Below, one piece after another: positions 63,501 through 64,000 of a stretch of 64,000 bases of DNA. Made by a program: the position numbers and the translations under genes. Location: positions 21,187 to 85,186 of the forward strand of contig CAYVQF010000017.1 of the NCBI GenBank assembly GCA_964454015.1. The letters run 5' to 3'. The notes under the pieces are model-generated. The model did not search any database. It saw nothing but the letters and a program-made list of their open reading frames with translations, and was not told where the DNA came from. This DNA comes from CAYVQF01 sp964454015 (GTDB taxonomy: Bacteria > Myxococcota_A > Bradymonadia > UBA4248). Positions within the stretch are counted from its first letter, which is position 1; each line of letters opens with the position of its first letter.

Positions 63501-63853
63501 CCGTTGCCACACAGCTCGATGGGCGCACACGCACCGCCACCGGGCGGGCAGCTCCACCCCGCCTCCACGGCGGAACAGTCCGCCGCGCACCCGTCGCCGT
63601 CGTCCTGGTTGCCGTCATCACACGCCTCAGCCCCTTCCACCACACCATCGCCGCACACCGCCTGAACCACCTCGACCAGGCCATCCACCTCGGCCACATC
63701 GGGCGCAGTGTCTACCTCAATCTCGGACCCATCGACCCCGTCGACGTCCAGACCTGGGCCCTGCGGCTGCCCGCTCTCGTCATCACAACCCACCAGAAGC
63801 ACCGCCAAGGCCAGCCAAGCGAGCCCACTCCATCCCTTCACTGACCGACCCAT
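60536..63853 (-). CDS. Giant Cys-rich lipoprotein: 19 DUF4215 repeats with a fibro-slime domain
   Basis: 1105 residues from ATG 63853 (AAGGAGG upstream). Lipoprotein signal (LAWLALAVLLVGCDD). I count 19 DUF4215-type repeats of pattern CGxGxxxxxExCDDGN...GDGC: twelve before and seven after a fibro-slime/PA14-like domain about 630-860 (YFEYRGGETLSFTGDDDVWV, then FINGRLAVDLGGLHPP). The PA14-type GDDDVWVFINGRL motif suggests calcium-dependent sugar binding. The protein ends GYVCIENNEGTSVCMIIN, identical to the end of the neighbouring gene upstream. Probably a surface or matrix adhesin, inferred from domains. Confidence 0.93.
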   Translation of the reverse strand: MGRSVKGWSGLAWLALAVLLVGCDDESGQPQGPGLDVDGVDGSEIEVDTAPDVAEVDGLVEVVQAVCGDGVVEGAEACDDGNQDDGDGCAADCSAVEAGWSCPPGGGACAPIELCGNGELDGDEACDDGNREDGDGCAGDCSVIEEGWWCLEAGAACVPKDVCGNKVLEEGEACDDGNTRDGDGCAGDCSVIEAGWKCPIPGRPCVPDTCGNGLVNFGEECDEGTANNDGRYGGCMADCTLASHCGDGVVDAPHEVCDDGENKGGYGGCRPNCQREPHCGDGLVTHHETCDDGNATSGDGCDAACAVEPGWICRTPGEACVVDLCGNGVLDPGEACDDGNRTSGDGCDGTCSAVEAGWDCLTPGASCIAASCGDGILAGREECDDGNMVSGDGCSRFCVIEEGWACPVPNQPCTPTVCGNGVVEGKESCDDGNQDDGDGCSSACKVELGWHCPVPNQPCEPTTCGDSVVQGAEQCDDGNDEAGDGCDAACQLEPGYKCPIPGQACEPTVCGDGVVEGLEQCDDGNLMAGDGCSPLCEIEAAYACGESGCKPVCGDGITLWPFEECDDGNLTSGDGCSAACTIEAGYLCTDYSVGLPTSIQVPFVIRDFRGFNEVGTGDGFIDGFGHPDFEIYGCADPNLGLVRDRLSADGKPVFLAQMGSRPDCGVQLTGPGYFDMWYRDYPGVNRTLVQRLTLDQDLVADPAGRTYRFGSAAFFPIDGEGYGNTPGYGHNYSFTTEFHAYFEYRGGETLSFTGDDDVWVFINGRLAVDLGGLHPPASDAVTLSDTVDAATGLRYDPRFNIWEGGIYEIAFFHAERHTEGSNFFLTLAGFLNTGTTFCESVCGDGLVRGTEECDDGNRDDGDGCSAACLIEPGWDCNDDNPSTCDKPVCGNGVLEFPEQCDDGNTDDGDGCSSICRLETCGNGVVDLPWEECDDPALFATGECTSGCRWAVCGDREVWPGVEECDDGNMVDTDMCTNACMRPVCGDGIVTSIIGEVCDDGVNDGSYGSCTFDCRALGPFCGDGIVQAQFGEACDDAINDGLYGTCMPDCTLAPRCGDGVVQAQFGELCDDGNTIYGDGCDGMCRPETGYVCIENNEGTSVCMIIN

Positions 63854-63941
63854 GCTCCCTCCTTCGTCTGTCGCGCCCAAATCCAACGCTCTGCCATGGC
63901 TCGACGCACCACTGCCCCCACTCAGCGGCCCACCCAAGCAC

Positions 63942-64000
63942 TCAATTGATGATCATACAAACGCTCGTCCCCTCATTGTTCTCGATGCACACGTAACCCG
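63942..64000 (-). CDS. Partial DUF4215-type protein (3' end only, paralogue of the previous gene)
   Basis: The window shows only the last 18 codons and stop of the gene upstream of the giant lipoprotein. They read GYVCIENNEGTSVCMIIN, the same C-terminus as 60536-63853. The coding DNA is identical to that of the other gene except in the last codons, so the two form a tandem pair. Confidence 0.85.
   Translation of the reverse strand, partial: GYVCIENNEGTSVCMIIN

Overview
This is a GC-rich chromosomal segment from a Gram-negative bacterium, most likely a member of the Myxococcota (the old delta-proteobacterial myxobacterium/Bradymonadales group). The evidence is the pair of large secreted proteins built from DUF4215-type Cys-rich repeats, a serine protease with a MYXO-CTERM-like tail, a DUF4388(PATAN)/J-domain/TPR protein, many lipoproteins, a TonB-dependent receptor and an MCE/Mla lipid-transport operon. 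I saw no rRNA, tRNA or CRISPR array.

Region 1 (1-8.7 kb) is ordinary and GC-rich: a degenerate AAA protein cut by the window edge, a histidine phosphatase, thymidine kinase, a PAS/GAF sensor, a paired M16 protease (catalytic subunit plus lipoprotein partner), and an unusual fusion of an RluA-type pseudouridine synthase with an RlmI-like methyltransferase.

Region 2 (about 8.75-21.5 kb) looks like an accessory island. It has long non-coding stretches, hypothetical lipoproteins, and two dispersed repeats (A and B). These sit almost next to each other in one copy but are 2.2 kb apart in the other, with a lipoprotein gene between them. Its centrepiece, on the minus strand, is a complete diversity-generating retroelement (DGR). 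In transcription order it holds a membrane target protein (SAM domain, TM segment, Cys-rich region, PEGA-like domain, formylglycine-generating-enzyme/C-type-lectin fold) with a C-terminal variable repeat (VR, 18914-19038), an HRDC-domain accessory protein, an Avd-like four-helix protein, a DGR-type reverse transcriptase (YMDD, IGNLTSQ), and a template repeat (TR, 16631-16755). TR and VR align without gaps over 125 bp, and 17 of the 21 differences fall at TR adenines. That is the signature of adenine-specific mutagenic retrohoming.

Region 3 (21.5-34.4 kb) holds a ferritin-like protein, an M3 oligopeptidase, and rubrerythrin divergent from a Fur-family regulator with a 37-bp perfect palindrome between them. 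A run of overlapping genes follows (duplicated-domain lipoprotein, TonB-dependent receptor, YfcC/DcuC-type carrier), then a copper-type P-ATPase and a membrane adenylate/guanylate cyclase. This is probably a metal/redox locus.

Region 4 (43.4 down to 34.4 kb, minus strand) is one long co-directional run. It starts with MlaE (STAS-permease), MlaF, MlaD/MCE and a PqiC-type lipoprotein. A predicted outer-membrane barrel, a metallo-beta-lactamase-fold hydrolase, an M23 peptidase and two unknown proteins follow. The order suggests a lipid-transport system with its own outer-membrane component.

Region 5 (43.5-64 kb) is mixed chromosomal content: a LysM/beta-lactamase-fold protein, a YkgJ-type Cys-cluster protein, an OmpA-family lipoprotein, a K+ channel with two RCK modules, BirA, a MATE exporter, an RDD protein, LepA (EF4), two small helical proteins that may be paralogues, a PATAN/J/TPR protein, a secreted S1 protease with nine Cys-rich repeats, and two tandem DUF4215/fibro-slime proteins that share an identical C-terminus.
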